From assembly GCA_001767945.1 (NCBI GenBank), contig MEMN01000039.1:5067-38763 (forward strand): 33,697 nucleotides of DNA, read 5' to 3'. Each line of letters opens with the position of its first letter. Within the stretch, counting starts at the first letter, position 1. Both the position numbers and the translations under genes were made by a program. Shown piece after piece: positions 15,100 through 22,450 of the stretch. The DNA is from Alphaproteobacteria bacterium RIFCSPHIGHO2_12_FULL_66_14. Its GTDB lineage: Bacteria; Pseudomonadota; Alphaproteobacteria; Reyranellales; Reyranellaceae. The notes beneath the pieces are model-generated. The model did not search any database, was not told where the DNA came from, and saw nothing but the letters and a program-made list of their open reading frames with translations.

Positions 15100-15618
15100 G
15101 CTGAAACGTCGCCGGCGAGCGGGCAAACTCCCTGCCCGAATCCCTGGCCATGTCTCCGGCCAAGTCCCACACGCTTTTTCACGGCCTGAAGGGCCGTTCG
15201 ATGCCGTGTTATCACGGCCTTCTCGCATTATTTGTGGACGCCCGAATGTAACGCGTTTTGTCCGGAAACCTGTCCAGAATCTCGTCGCAAATCGGTCACC
15301 CGGGGCCGACGTTCGCCGTCGGCGCAGTTTGCAATTTGGGTCTCGTTCTTCGTTGTCGAGGGCATGGTCAGGACCATGCCGAGACGCAGGCGCTCTCTGA
15401 AGAGCATTTTGGGCACGCCAGGGGGAGACCCGGTGGCACGGACGCCTCAATGTTGGATTTGAAGGCCGGCCGGAGCACCGATGCACTTCCGCCAGCTTAC
15501 AGGAAATACCCTATCATTTCCTGCTGAACCTGTCAAATTATCTCAAGATAATCTTCGGTGCTGGCAGTGCTGGCACCGACTCCCGGCGGCGCGCCCAAGC
15601 CTGGTGCCCAATTCACGA
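15100..15618. other. Gene-poor stretch with several hairpins
   Basis: About 0.5 kb without a convincing gene. Near the left end are two hairpins just downstream of the exported-protein gene: ACGGCC/GGCCGT at 15181-15197 and GCCGTG/CACGGC at 15203-15218. They may end that transcript, although neither has a good U-run. Short open frames exist (for example 15228-15416 on the minus strand) but lack ribosome binding sites and typical codon use. The right part contains the two inverted repeats described separately. Confidence 0.5.
15500..15552 (-). promoter_or_regulatory. Promoter-like sequence bracketed by two perfect inverted repeats
   Basis: Read on the minus strand, TTGACA (15536-15531), a 17-base spacer and TGA-TAGGGT (extended -10, TAGGGT at 15513-15508) form a plausible sigma70 promoter. 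A perfect repeat CAGGAAAT/ATTTCCTG (15500-15507 and 15516-15523) covers the -10 and spacer. A second, ATTATCT-CA-AGATAAT (15537-15552), abuts the -35 element. This is how operators of a tightly repressed promoter look. No convincing gene follows on the minus strand. Confidence 0.4.
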
Positions 15619-15834
15619 TCATCCAAACGTCGTCACCGGTTTGAACTGGCCCTTGCCGCGTTGCCTGATCCGGGCGACCAATTCCTCCAGCGCCCGCCTC
15701 GAAACAGACTGCATATGTGGGTGCAGGCGCCGGATGTCCTCGATGCCAACGTCGGGGTGCGCGGTCACCCGCCGTTCGAGCATGTCGTTCATGTCTCTCG
15801 TCGGCGAGATCACCGGACCCGGAAAGTGCACCAT
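15619..15834 (-). CDS. Small uncharacterised protein
   Basis: A 71-residue open frame starts at ATG 15834, with GAGG about 6 bases upstream; a GTG at 15846 is also in frame. Third codon positions are strongly G/C, as in neighbouring genes, which supports coding. The product is soluble and basic, with an arginine-rich helix (RRALEELVARIRQRGKG) at the C-terminal side. I do not recognise a family. The alternative frames on the same DNA look much less protein-like. Confidence 0.5.
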   Translation of the reverse strand: MVHFPGPVISPTRDMNDMLERRVTAHPDVGIEDIRRLHPHMQSVSRRALEELVARIRQRGKGQFKPVTTFG

Positions 15835-16071
15835 GGTCTGCCTCACTTCCTGATGTCCACGTTCCGTGCGCCGATGGCATCGCCGGCGGAGAAAGATGGA
15901 CGCTGAACGCTTGAATCTTGGAGTTCTCCCACTGCCCCGCAGTCTGCAGCGGGGGCCACCGCCAGGAAGCGCCGAAGCGATTCCGCTCTAACGTGGCGTG
16001 GGAGGCGAGATATTAAGACAGCAATCTCATGCGGTGTGAAGGTCGAAATTCCACGCTATACGGCGCAGTCT

Positions 16072-16425
16072 TCAACGGGGCTTCGCGGACGCGCAGCGGA
16101 TGCAGGTCGGGGCCGTGGGGTCGACGTCGAGCCGCCCGCGTGCGATCTCTTCGCCGCAGCCGATGCAGTAGCTGAAGTCGCCGGCGTCCATGCGTTGCAG
16201 GGCCGCTTCGAGCCGAAGCCTCTCCTCGCCGCGCCGCCGCTCGACCTCGAGCGCCATGGCTTGCCGTTGCATGGCATCGACCCGAGACAGGCGCCCGACT
16301 GACGTCTGGTCGAGCTCGACGGGCTTGCGGCCCTCGGCCGTGCTGTCCTGCAGATCGCGCAAAACGGCAAGCCGTTCGATGAGAGATCGCCGCAGGGCCT
16401 TCAGCTCGTCCTCGGATATCGGCAT
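16072..16425 (-). CDS. DksA/TraR-type zinc-finger protein
   Basis: The 117-residue protein has an N-terminal coiled-coil region and a C-terminal four-cysteine zinc finger, Cys87-x2-Cys90 and Cys108-x2-Cys111 (YCIGCGEEI...PTCIRC), the hallmark of the TraR/DksA family. Such proteins bind the secondary channel of RNA polymerase and adjust initiation, often with ppGpp. It is shorter than DksA (about 150 residues) and longer than phage TraR, and the acidic tip of the coil is not obvious. The ATG at 16425 follows GGGAG. It lies 47 bases after a universal stress protein gene in what looks like one operon with a SulP transporter, suggesting a stress-response role. Confidence 0.88.
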   Translation of the reverse strand: MPISEDELKALRRSLIERLAVLRDLQDSTAEGRKPVELDQTSVGRLSRVDAMQRQAMALEVERRRGEERLRLEAALQRMDAGDFSYCIGCGEEIARGRLDVDPTAPTCIRCASAKPR

Positions 16426-16472
16426 CCGGCTCTCCCAAGGAAGGAAGTACCACGGCCTCGCTGCGGCCGCCG

Positions 16473-17321
16473 TCACCTGAACAACAGCACCGGCACTTTG
16501 CAGGCCCGGATCATCTCCGTCGTCGTCGAGCCGATGATGAGGCTGCGGACACGCGAATGGCCGTAGGCGCCCATGACCAGCAGGTCGATGCCGGCCCGTT
16601 CGACCACGGCGGCGATCGCCTTGTCCGAGGGGCCGGGCTCGATCGTCGCCTCGACCGCGAGACCGCCGCCGCGCAACTGCGCCGCGGCCGCGTCGATCCG
16701 CTGGCGCGCCGCCGGTTCGTCGCGGCCCGCCATCACCAGCGAGACCGCCAGCCCGGCGAACATCGGCGAGCGCGAGACGTGATCGACCGCCTTGAGCGCA
16801 CTCGGGCCGCCGTCGAAGGCGATCAGCACCTTCGCGATCGGCCGGAAGGCGCGCGAGGCGACGAGGATCGGCCGGCTGAGGCTGCGCACCACGCGCTCGA
16901 TGTTGGAGCCGAGGTGCAGCCGGGCGAAATCTGCCGCCTCGCCGCGCTTGCCGATCACGACCAGGTCGGCGGTGGCCTCGCGCTCGGCCAGTGTCTCCAG
17001 GAGGTCGCCGTTGCGCAGGCTGACGGTGACGCCGGCGACGCCGGCCTGCAGCAGGCGCGCCTTGGCCTCCTCGAGCACCATGCGCCCCCGCTTCTGCAGC
17101 AGCTTGGCCCGCTGCGCGTCGAGCGTGGCCAGCTCCGCCAGCAGGCTCTGCTGCATGTCGACGGTGATGTTGCCGCTCAGGTCGGCGGACGAAGCTTCCC
17201 GGCGTCCCAGCACCTGCAGCAGTTCGACGGCGGCCGGCAGCCGCTTGGCTGCCCAGGCGGCATGGTCGGCGACGCTGTGGGAGTAAATAGAGCCGTCGAC
17301 GCAGGCGACGATCGTCGTCAT
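16473..17321 (-). CDS. Universal stress protein with two UspA domains
   Basis: The 282-residue protein contains two UspA domains in tandem. The first begins TTIVACVDGS and carries GKRG...LGSN (about residues 128-145). The second begins VLIAFDGGPSALKA and carries GAYGHSRVRSLIIGSTT, the G-x2-G-x9-G-S ATP-binding motif. Both therefore may bind ATP. Such proteins are cytoplasmic and linked to survival under starvation, oxidative or envelope stress. The ATG at 17321 follows GGGGGA at about 9 bases; an upstream in-frame start would overlap nearly to the SulP stop at 17341. Co-transcription with SulP is very likely. Confidence 0.92.
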   Translation of the reverse strand: MTTIVACVDGSIYSHSVADHAAWAAKRLPAAVELLQVLGRREASSADLSGNITVDMQQSLLAELATLDAQRAKLLQKRGRMVLEEAKARLLQAGVAGVTVSLRNGDLLETLAEREATADLVVIGKRGEAADFARLHLGSNIERVVRSLSRPILVASRAFRPIAKVLIAFDGGPSALKAVDHVSRSPMFAGLAVSLVMAGRDEPAARQRIDAAAAQLRGGGLAVEATIEPGPSDKAIAAVVERAGIDLLVMGAYGHSRVRSLIIGSTTTEMIRACKVPVLLFR

Positions 17322-17340
17322 GTGCGCAATTTCCCCCACC

Positions 17341-18831
17341 TCAGTGCGCCCGGAGCTTGTCGAGTGCGCCGGGTTCGTCGTGTATGGCGAGCCGGTCGAC
17401 GATTGTTTCGCTGGCCTCGTTGAGGCCGATCAGCTCCACCTCCGCGCCTTCGCGGCGGAACTTCAGCACGACCGTGTCGAGCGCGGCAACGCTGGAGATA
17501 TCCCAGATGTGGGCGCCGCTGAGGTCGATCGTGACCTTCTCCAGCGCCTCCTTGAAGTCGAAGGCGGCCGCGAAGTCCTCGGCCGAGGCGAAGAAGAGCT
17601 GACCTTCGACCTTGTAGGTCCGCGACGCGCCGTCGTCGGCGGCGACAGAGGTGACACGAAAGAGCTGCGCGATCTTCCAAGCAAAGAAGATGCCCGACAG
17701 CAGCACGCCCAGTATGACGCCGACGGCGAGATTGTGCGTGAGGACGACGCCGGCCACCGTGGCCAGCATCACGATGCTCGACGAACGCGGGTGGGTCTTG
17801 AGGTTCCTGATCGAGACCCAGCTGAAGGTGCCGATCGAGACCATGATCATGACCGCGACCAGGGCCGGCATCGGCATCTTCTTCACCCACGGCCCCAGCA
17901 CGACGATCAGGAACAGCAGGAAGATGCCGGCGCAGAAGGTCGACAGCCGCCCGCGCCCGCCCGCCTTCACGTTGATGACCGACTGGCCGATCATGGCGCA
18001 ACCGGCCATGCCACCGATGAAGCCCGTCGCCATGTTGGCCACGCCCTGGCCGACGCACTCGCGGTTCTTGTTGCTGGTGGTGTCGGTCAGTTCATCGACG
18101 ATCTGCGCCGTCATCAGCGATTCGAGCAGGCCGACGGCCGCCACCGCCACCGAATAGGGCAGCACGATCAGCAGGGTCTGCAGGGTGAGCGGAACGTCGG
18201 GCAGCAGGAACACCGGCAGGGTCGACGGCAGCTCGCCCATGTCGCCCACGGTGCGGACGTCGATGCGCAACACGATGGCGGCGGCCGTCAGCACGACGAT
18301 GCAGACCAGCGGCGACGGCACGGCCTTGGTGAGGCGCGGCAGCCCGTAGATGATCGCGAGGCCGGCGGCGACCATCACGTAGGTCATCCATTTCACGCCG
18401 ATCAGCTCGGGCAGTTGCGCCATGAAGATCAGGATCGCCAGCGCGTTGACGAAGCCGGTCATCACCGACTTCGACACGAAGCGCATGACATAGCCCAGCC
18501 GCAGGAAGCCCGCCGCGACCTGCAGGACGCCGGCCAGTACCGTCGCCACCAGCAGGTATTGCAGCCCGTGTTCTTTCACCAGCGTCACCATCAGCACGGC
18601 GGTGGCCGCCGTTGCCGCCGAGATCATGCCCGGCCGGCCGCCCACGATGGCGGTGATCACCGCGATCGAGAACGAGGCATAGAGGCCGACCTTGGGGTCG
18701 ACGCCGGCGATGATGGAGAAGGCGATGGCTTCGGGGATCAGGGCGAGGGCGACCACCAGTCCGGCGAGGATGTCGCCCTTGATGTTGCCGAGCCAGTCGG
18801 TGCGCAGGCGCGACAGGGATAGTTTGAACAA
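17341..18831 (-). CDS. SulP-family anion transporter with STAS domain
   Basis: The 496-residue inner-membrane protein is a SulP/SLC26 transporter. Its first membrane helices carry [33 protein letters not shown], the family signature. Later [33 protein letters not shown] is also highly typical, and a C-terminal STAS domain (from about [13 protein letters not shown], with [18 protein letters not shown]) faces the cytoplasm. Substrates of the family include sulfate, bicarbonate and dicarboxylates. I propose a TTG start at 18831, because GGAGA lies 7 bases upstream and the protein then begins [13 protein letters not shown], just before the first helix. A GTG at 18921 would add 30 residues that look unlike SulP. 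Confidence 0.92.
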   Translation of the reverse strand: MFKLSLSRLRTDWLGNIKGDILAGLVVALALIPEAIAFSIIAGVDPKVGLYASFSIAVITAIVGGRPGMISAATAATAVLMVTLVKEHGLQYLLVATVLAGVLQVAAGFLRLGYVMRFVSKSVMTGFVNALAILIFMAQLPELIGVKWMTYVMVAAGLAIIYGLPRLTKAVPSPLVCIVVLTAAAIVLRIDVRTVGDMGELPSTLPVFLLPDVPLTLQTLLIVLPYSVAVAAVGLLESLMTAQIVDELTDTTSNKNRECVGQGVANMATGFIGGMAGCAMIGQSVINVKAGGRGRLSTFCAGIFLLFLIVVLGPWVKKMPMPALVAVMIMVSIGTFSWVSIRNLKTHPRSSSIVMLATVAGVVLTHNLAVGVILGVLLSGIFFAWKIAQLFRVTSVAADDGASRTYKVEGQLFFASAEDFAAAFDFKEALEKVTIDLSGAHIWDISSVAALDTVVLKFRREGAEVELIGLNEASETIVDRLAIHDEPGALDKLRAH

Positions 18832-18980
18832 GAACGGTCTCCATGCCGCGCCACAGGTCGGGAGGCCTGGGTCGGACGATCGGTCGGGAAAAAGACGGGG
18901 AGTCGCGGCAGGCGTCGACACCGCTCCGGAAGGGAGAGGGCGGGCGCGGTCTGCGGTCTACGACGGGGGGATCAGGGCGG

Positions 18981-19015
18981 CGACATGCGATGTTGCAATG
19001 CAACATCGCATGTCG
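18981..19015. repeat. Perfect 35-base palindrome (17+1+17)
   Basis: CGACATGCGATGTTGCA (18981-18997), one central A, and its exact reverse complement (18999-19015). A 17-base perfect arm is very unlikely by chance. It lies about 150 bases upstream of the SulP start and 510 bases before the TetR gene. There is no U-run on either side, so a terminator role is doubtful. A high-affinity dimer-binding operator, a recombination site or a cruciform are the alternatives. Confidence 0.85.
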
Positions 19016-19214
19016 GAGGGGCAACGTTTCTTTTCGTCGCAAGGCTGCGAGCGCGTCGGCATAAGCAGCGATGGTGTCGCTGTGCCGGGCGAGCGGGATC
19101 GCTGGGATCGGCCAGGATCGTTCTGACCGAAGCTGAATCCGTCCGGTTGGATCCTCAGCAGGAACCTCATGCCGGGGAAAGAGCGCGGCGAGTGAAGCAA
19201 GAGACTGCGCGGGC

Positions 19215-19247
19215 GAATAGCTAGAGCTATTCCGAACATGAATGTTC
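19215..19247. promoter_or_regulatory. Two adjacent AT-rich palindromes, operator-like
   Basis: GAATAGCT-AG-AGCTATTC (19215-19232) is followed one base later by GAACAT-GA-ATGTTC (19234-19247). Both are perfect, both have a two-base centre, and the centres are 17 bases apart. Side-by-side palindromes of this size are typical binding sites for dimeric repressors. The second resembles operators of AcrR/TetR-type efflux regulators, by memory of their general pattern only. Confidence 0.45.
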
Positions 19248-19264
19248 ACTTGTTTCTTCCCTCC

Positions 19265-19283
19265 CTTCACGGACTCCGTGAAG
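19265..19283. repeat. Perfect 19-base palindrome
   Basis: CTTCACGGA, a central C, and TCCGTGAAG. It lies 18 bases after the twin palindromes and belongs to the same dense cluster. It may be an operator or the stem of a small hairpin; no U-run follows. Confidence 0.6.
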
Positions 19284-19320
19284 TCGGTCCGAGGTTGCAC
19301 GGCGACCCAGGATCTGAGGT

Positions 19321-19388
19321 GTCGGCCTCTTAGGCCGACGGAGTCATTAGCAACGCGTCTGGTCCCATCCCCCTCCGTCGGTGCCGAC
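19321..19388 (+). other. Overlapping inverted repeats able to form alternative hairpins
   Basis: Segment a, GTCGGCCT (19321-19328), pairs perfectly with AGGCCGAC (19332-19339) around CTT. The latter overlaps segment b, CCGACGGAG (19335-19343), which pairs perfectly with c, CTCCGTCGG (19373-19381). Segment d, GCCGAC (19383-19388), can also pair with the first six bases of a, enclosing b:c. As RNA this gives mutually exclusive folds, as in attenuators and riboswitches. The likely tetR promoter is further downstream, so an upstream transcript would be needed. Confidence 0.4.
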
Positions 19389-19470
19389 CGGATCGTTGAT
19401 GGTACCCATTCCGATCGATTCAGGGCGAGGCTTTCCCTCCAGCACTTGTGGCTGCACCACATTGTACCTC

Positions 19471-19519
19471 TTGACGGTTCCAGCTCATCCGATTAGTTAG
19501 TTATCGATCACTAACTAAT
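19471..19519 (+). promoter_or_regulatory. tetR promoter with large operator palindrome
   Basis: TTGACG at 19471-19476 is a good -35 element; a -10 near 19494-19502 (TAGTTA/TAGTTAT) is weaker. ATTAGTTAGT (19492-19501) and ACTAACTAAT (19510-19519) form a perfect 10-base repeat around TATCGATC, itself nearly symmetric, so the 28-base site has a single mismatch pair. It covers the -10 and probable start of transcription, ten bases before the TTG start of the TetR gene. This is a classic autoregulatory operator of the TetR family. Confidence 0.65.
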
Positions 19520-19528
19520 GGCAACCGC

Positions 19529-20158
19529 TTGCGAACCAGGAAATCTGCCGACGCCCGGAAATCGGAAATCATAGAGGCGACCCTTCGTTTGGCCGGCAAG
19601 GTCGGTCCCGACCGCCTCACGACGGCGGCGGTTGCGTCGGCCGTGGGTCTCACGCAACCGGGCGTCTTTCGGCATTTCCCCAAAAAACAGAGCTTGTGGG
19701 ATGCTGTCGCCGATCACATCGGCAAGAGAATGGAAGCAAGCTGGGCCGAATCTGCCCAGCGCAGCGGCGCTCCAGCAGACCGGGTCCGCTCTCTCGTCGC
19801 GACGCAGCTGCGCCTGATCCAGTCCACGCCGGCAATCCCGGCCATCCTCTTTTCCCGGGAATTGCATTCCAGAAACGCGGCCCTCCGAAAGGCCTTGTTC
19901 GGCCTCATGACCCGCCTTCACGGCCTGGTTGCCCAGTCCATCATCGAAGCCTGCGGCACCGGAGAGTTTCGCGATGATCTCGACCCTGATGACGCCGCTT
20001 TCCTCGTCATCGGGCTGGTCCAGGGGTTGGCCCTGCGATGGTCTCTGAGCGGACGAACCTTTGGCCTGGTCGAAGAAGGAAGCCGCCTGCTCGAGCTGCA
20101 GATCCGCGGTTTCGCGCGCACGCCGGTCACGGAGACCCGAGGGAGGACACTCGCATGA
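19529..20158 (+). CDS. TetR/AcrR-family transcriptional repressor
   Basis: The 209-residue protein has an N-terminal TetR helix-turn-helix (about residues 12-58: IIEATLRLAGKVGPDRLTT, then VASAVGLTQPGVFRHFPKKQSLWDAV) and an all-helical ligand domain. It likely represses itself and the following efflux genes until a small molecule binds. The start is TTG at 19529; the closer ATG at 19518 is out of frame and soon stops. There is no clear ribosome binding site, so initiation may be weak. The stop overlaps the ATG of the membrane-fusion gene (ATGA), so regulator and pump are translated together. Lower GC than neighbours fits an acquired cassette. Confidence 0.9.
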   Translation: MRTRKSADARKSEIIEATLRLAGKVGPDRLTTAAVASAVGLTQPGVFRHFPKKQSLWDAVADHIGKRMEASWAESAQRSGAPADRVRSLVATQLRLIQSTPAIPAILFSRELHSRNAALRKALFGLMTRLHGLVAQSIIEACGTGEFRDDLDPDDAAFLVIGLVQGLALRWSLSGRTFGLVEEGSRLLELQIRGFARTPVTETRGRTLA

Positions 20159-21318
20159 CAAGACGCCTGCTCCGTTATCTTCTCGCGGTCATTGCCCTGG
20201 CGGCGGGTACCGCCGCGATTTTCCTGTTTCTCAATGTCCGGCCCGTTTCCGTCACGGTCGTTTCCCCCGAGAAGGACGTGCCCGTGCGCGTCTTCGGTCT
20301 CGGCACCGTGGAAGCGCGTATCGTCTCGAAGATCGGCTTCGAGATCGGCGCGGCGATCGTCGAACTGAATGCCGATCACGGCGACCGGGTGAAGAAGGGC
20401 GATGTCCTGGCACGTCTTCATGCCACTTCACAGGAGGCCAAGGTCGCCCGAACGAAGGCCATCGTCCTCAGCGCCGAGGCAGGGATCAGGAAGGCGGACG
20501 CCAACCTCGAGAAGACGCGCGCCGTGCTTGCCAAGAAGCAGGCCACGAACCGGCGCAAGCAGCAGCTGGTCGGCCGCAACGTCGTGTCCGAGGAAAGCGC
20601 CGAGGAGTCCCAGCGCGACGAGGACGTCGCCAAGGCGGACCTCACCGTGACGCTCAGCGAGGTCGAGGTCGCGAGGGCCCTCCTGGCCGATGCGCGGGCC
20701 CAGCTGCAGATCGAGGAAGCCCTCCTCGCACACTACACACTGACCGCGCCGTTCGACGCCATGATCGTCGAGCGGCTCAAGGAACTCGGCACCGTCATCA
20801 AGGCGGGCGACCCGATTATTTCCCTGGTTGCACCCGAAACCGTGTGGGTGCTCGCCTACATCGACGAATCCCGTGCCGGGCCGATCGCGGAAGGACAGCC
20901 CGCAATCGTCCGCCTGCGATCCCAGCCGCAGCAACGTTTCGAGGCCAAGGTGGTCCGGATCGGCGTCGAGAGCGACCGCACCAGCGAGGAACGGCGCGTC
21001 TACGTCAAATGCGATCAGTGCGCGCCGCAATTCTATCTCGGCGAGCAGGCCGAGGTGCTGGTCACCGTCGCCCATCTCGATCGGGCTCTGCTCGTGCCGG
21101 AGGCGGCGGTCCAGGGCTTCGACGGGGCCAAGGGAACGGTCTGGACGGTCGAGGATGGCCGGCTGGCGCGCCGCGTGCTCACCTTCCGGTATCGTACGGA
21201 GGACGGGCGGCTCGAGGTCGTCGGCGGTCTGCCCGACAAGGCGCAGGTCGTCGCGGCGATCGACCCGGGGCTCGTCGAAGGCCGTTCGGCCCGAATCGTC
21301 AAGGAGGCCGGGAGGTGA
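20155..21318 (+). CDS. HlyD-family membrane-fusion protein of an ABC efflux system
   Basis: The 387-residue protein has one N-terminal membrane helix (about residues 5-26), a lipoyl-like half-motif GFEIGAAIVELNADHGDRVKKGDVLARL, a long alpha-helical hairpin (about residues 85-185, rich in Ala, Lys, Glu) and a second lipoyl half beginning LTAPFDAMIVERL. Beta-barrel and membrane-proximal domains follow. It is the periplasmic adaptor, like MacA/DevB, that would bridge the inner-membrane ABC transporter to an outer-membrane channel. GGGAGG precedes the ATG. No outer-membrane factor is encoded nearby, so a TolC supplied elsewhere is presumed. A CDQC pair near residue 285 is unusual for a periplasmic adaptor and might be redox-active or metal-binding. 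Confidence 0.92.
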   Translation: MTRRLLRYLLAVIALAAGTAAIFLFLNVRPVSVTVVSPEKDVPVRVFGLGTVEARIVSKIGFEIGAAIVELNADHGDRVKKGDVLARLHATSQEAKVARTKAIVLSAEAGIRKADANLEKTRAVLAKKQATNRRKQQLVGRNVVSEESAEESQRDEDVAKADLTVTLSEVEVARALLADARAQLQIEEALLAHYTLTAPFDAMIVERLKELGTVIKAGDPIISLVAPETVWVLAYIDESRAGPIAEGQPAIVRLRSQPQQRFEAKVVRIGVESDRTSEERRVYVKCDQCAPQFYLGEQAEVLVTVAHLDRALLVPEAAVQGFDGAKGTVWTVEDGRLARRVLTFRYRTEDGRLEVVGGLPDKAQVVAAIDPGLVEGRSARIVKEAGR

Positions 21319-22448
21319 ACCTCGCCTACCGCGACGTCCGCCACAAGCTCGGCCGGTTTCTTCTGACGTGCACCGGGCTCGGCCTGCTGCTCGGAGTGGT
21401 CCTGGCGATGATCGGCATCTACCGCGGTCTCGTGGTCGATGCGCTCACGATCGCGCGCGCCCCCGGGATCGATCTGTGGGTCGTCGAATCAGGCACCCGC
21501 GGGCCTTTCGCCGAGGCGTCCCGCATCCCCGGCGACACGCGTGAGGCCATCACCCGCGTCGGTGGCGTCGCCGCGGCCGGCAGCATCACGTACCAGACGG
21601 TCGAGACCGAGCATCAGGCCGGGAAGCTGCGGCTCTACGTGATCGGCTACGAGCTCGGCAGGCCCGGTGGTCCGCCACGCTTCGTTGCCGGACGCGGCAT
21701 CGTCCGCAGCCATCATGAACTCGTTGCAGACCGCAGCACCGGGCTCGGGATCGGCGATCGCATCGCGCTTGGCCGCAATACTTTCAGCGTCGTCGGCCTG
21801 ACGGAGCACCAGGTCAATTCCGGCGGCGACCCGGCGGTCTACATCACGCTTCTCGATGCCCAGAAACTGCAGTTCGACCTCGCGCCGCCGGCCTACCGGG
21901 TGCAGCTCGCACGCGGAACGGGCGCGGCGGTCCGGGACACCGTCAATGCGGTGGTGGCGCGCGTTCAGCCGAACGTGGCACCCGACAGCGTCGCGGAATC
22001 GGTTCGACGCTGGAAGCATCTTGCGGCCATCACGCAGGAGGGGCAGGAGGCCATTCTGACGGGTTCGCTCGTCGATCGGGCCCGCCGCCAGATCGGCCTC
22101 TTCACATCGCTGCTGCTCGTCGTGTCGGCAGTGATCATCGCGTTGATCATCTACACGATGACCATGGAGAAACTGAAGCAGATCGCGACCCTGAAGCTCA
22201 TCGGGGCGCCTGATCGCACGATCATCGGGATGATCGTGCAGCAGGCGCTCGCGCTCGGCTTCATCGGCTTCGGGATCGGGGCGACGCTGATCCTGACCGT
22301 CAAGAACTACTTTCCCCGTCGCGTCGTGCTCGAACCGGACAACGTGCTCGTGCTGGCGGGCATCGTTTTCCTGGTCTGCCTCCTGTCTAGCGGCCTCGGG
22401 GTACGCGCGGCTTTGCGGGTCGATCCCGCGACAGCGCTCGGAGGCTAG
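21315..22448 (+). CDS. FtsX-like ABC transporter permease (DevC/MacB-type)
   Basis: The 377-residue permease starts with GTG at 21315 (overlapping the upstream stop as GTGA; AAGGAGG lies 7 bases before it). It shows an N-terminal membrane helix with GRFLLTCTGLGLLLGVVLAMIG, a large extracytoplasmic domain of about 220 residues, and a C-terminal FtsX domain of three helices including KLKQIATLKLIGAPDRTIIGMIVQQAL, the coupling helix to the ATPase. This is the type VII ABC (MacB/LolCE/DevC) layout, which moves substrates from the periplasmic side outwards or out of the membrane rather than across the inner membrane. Confidence 0.92.
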   Translation: MNLAYRDVRHKLGRFLLTCTGLGLLLGVVLAMIGIYRGLVVDALTIARAPGIDLWVVESGTRGPFAEASRIPGDTREAITRVGGVAAAGSITYQTVETEHQAGKLRLYVIGYELGRPGGPPRFVAGRGIVRSHHELVADRSTGLGIGDRIALGRNTFSVVGLTEHQVNSGGDPAVYITLLDAQKLQFDLAPPAYRVQLARGTGAAVRDTVNAVVARVQPNVAPDSVAESVRRWKHLAAITQEGQEAILTGSLVDRARRQIGLFTSLLLVVSAVIIALIIYTMTMEKLKQIATLKLIGAPDRTIIGMIVQQALALGFIGFGIGATLILTVKNYFPRRVVLEPDNVLVLAGIVFLVCLLSSGLGVRAALRVDPATALGG

Positions 22449-22450
22449 CC

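Larger units (their letters stand above)
18832..19528. other. Gene-free, palindrome-rich divergent region
   Basis: This 0.7-kb stretch lies between the SulP operon (minus) and the TetR-led cassette (plus). No frame looks coding. It holds at least six perfect inverted repeats, annotated separately: 18981-19015, 19215-19232, 19234-19247, 19265-19283, 19321-19339 and 19492-19519, and a further long-range pair at 19335-19343/19373-19381. GGATCG also recurs three times at 19096, 19105 and 19115. The base composition is visibly lower in GC than in the flanking genes from about 19210 onwards. It probably concentrates regulatory sites for both sides. Confidence 0.6.

Noticed and set aside
15228-15416. 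62-codon minus-strand ORF downstream of the operator-like promoter
   Set aside because: It begins with GTG without a ribosome binding site, and the product has no fold pattern. It is kept only as a possible transcript region.
14806-15486. 226-codon minus-strand frame over the 14638-15099 gene
   Set aside because: Arg/Pro/Gly-rich translation antisense to a better-supported gene.
17320-18822. Long open frame antisense to the SulP gene (about 500 codons)
   Set aside because: High GC with biased third positions opens the opposite frame. The translation is rich in His, Asp, Arg and Gly repeats with no fold pattern, while the SulP frame has clear family motifs.
18985-19224. Short ORFs in the palindrome-rich gap
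   Set aside because: Cys/Arg-rich translations without ribosome binding sites, interrupted in all frames by the AT-richer palindromes.
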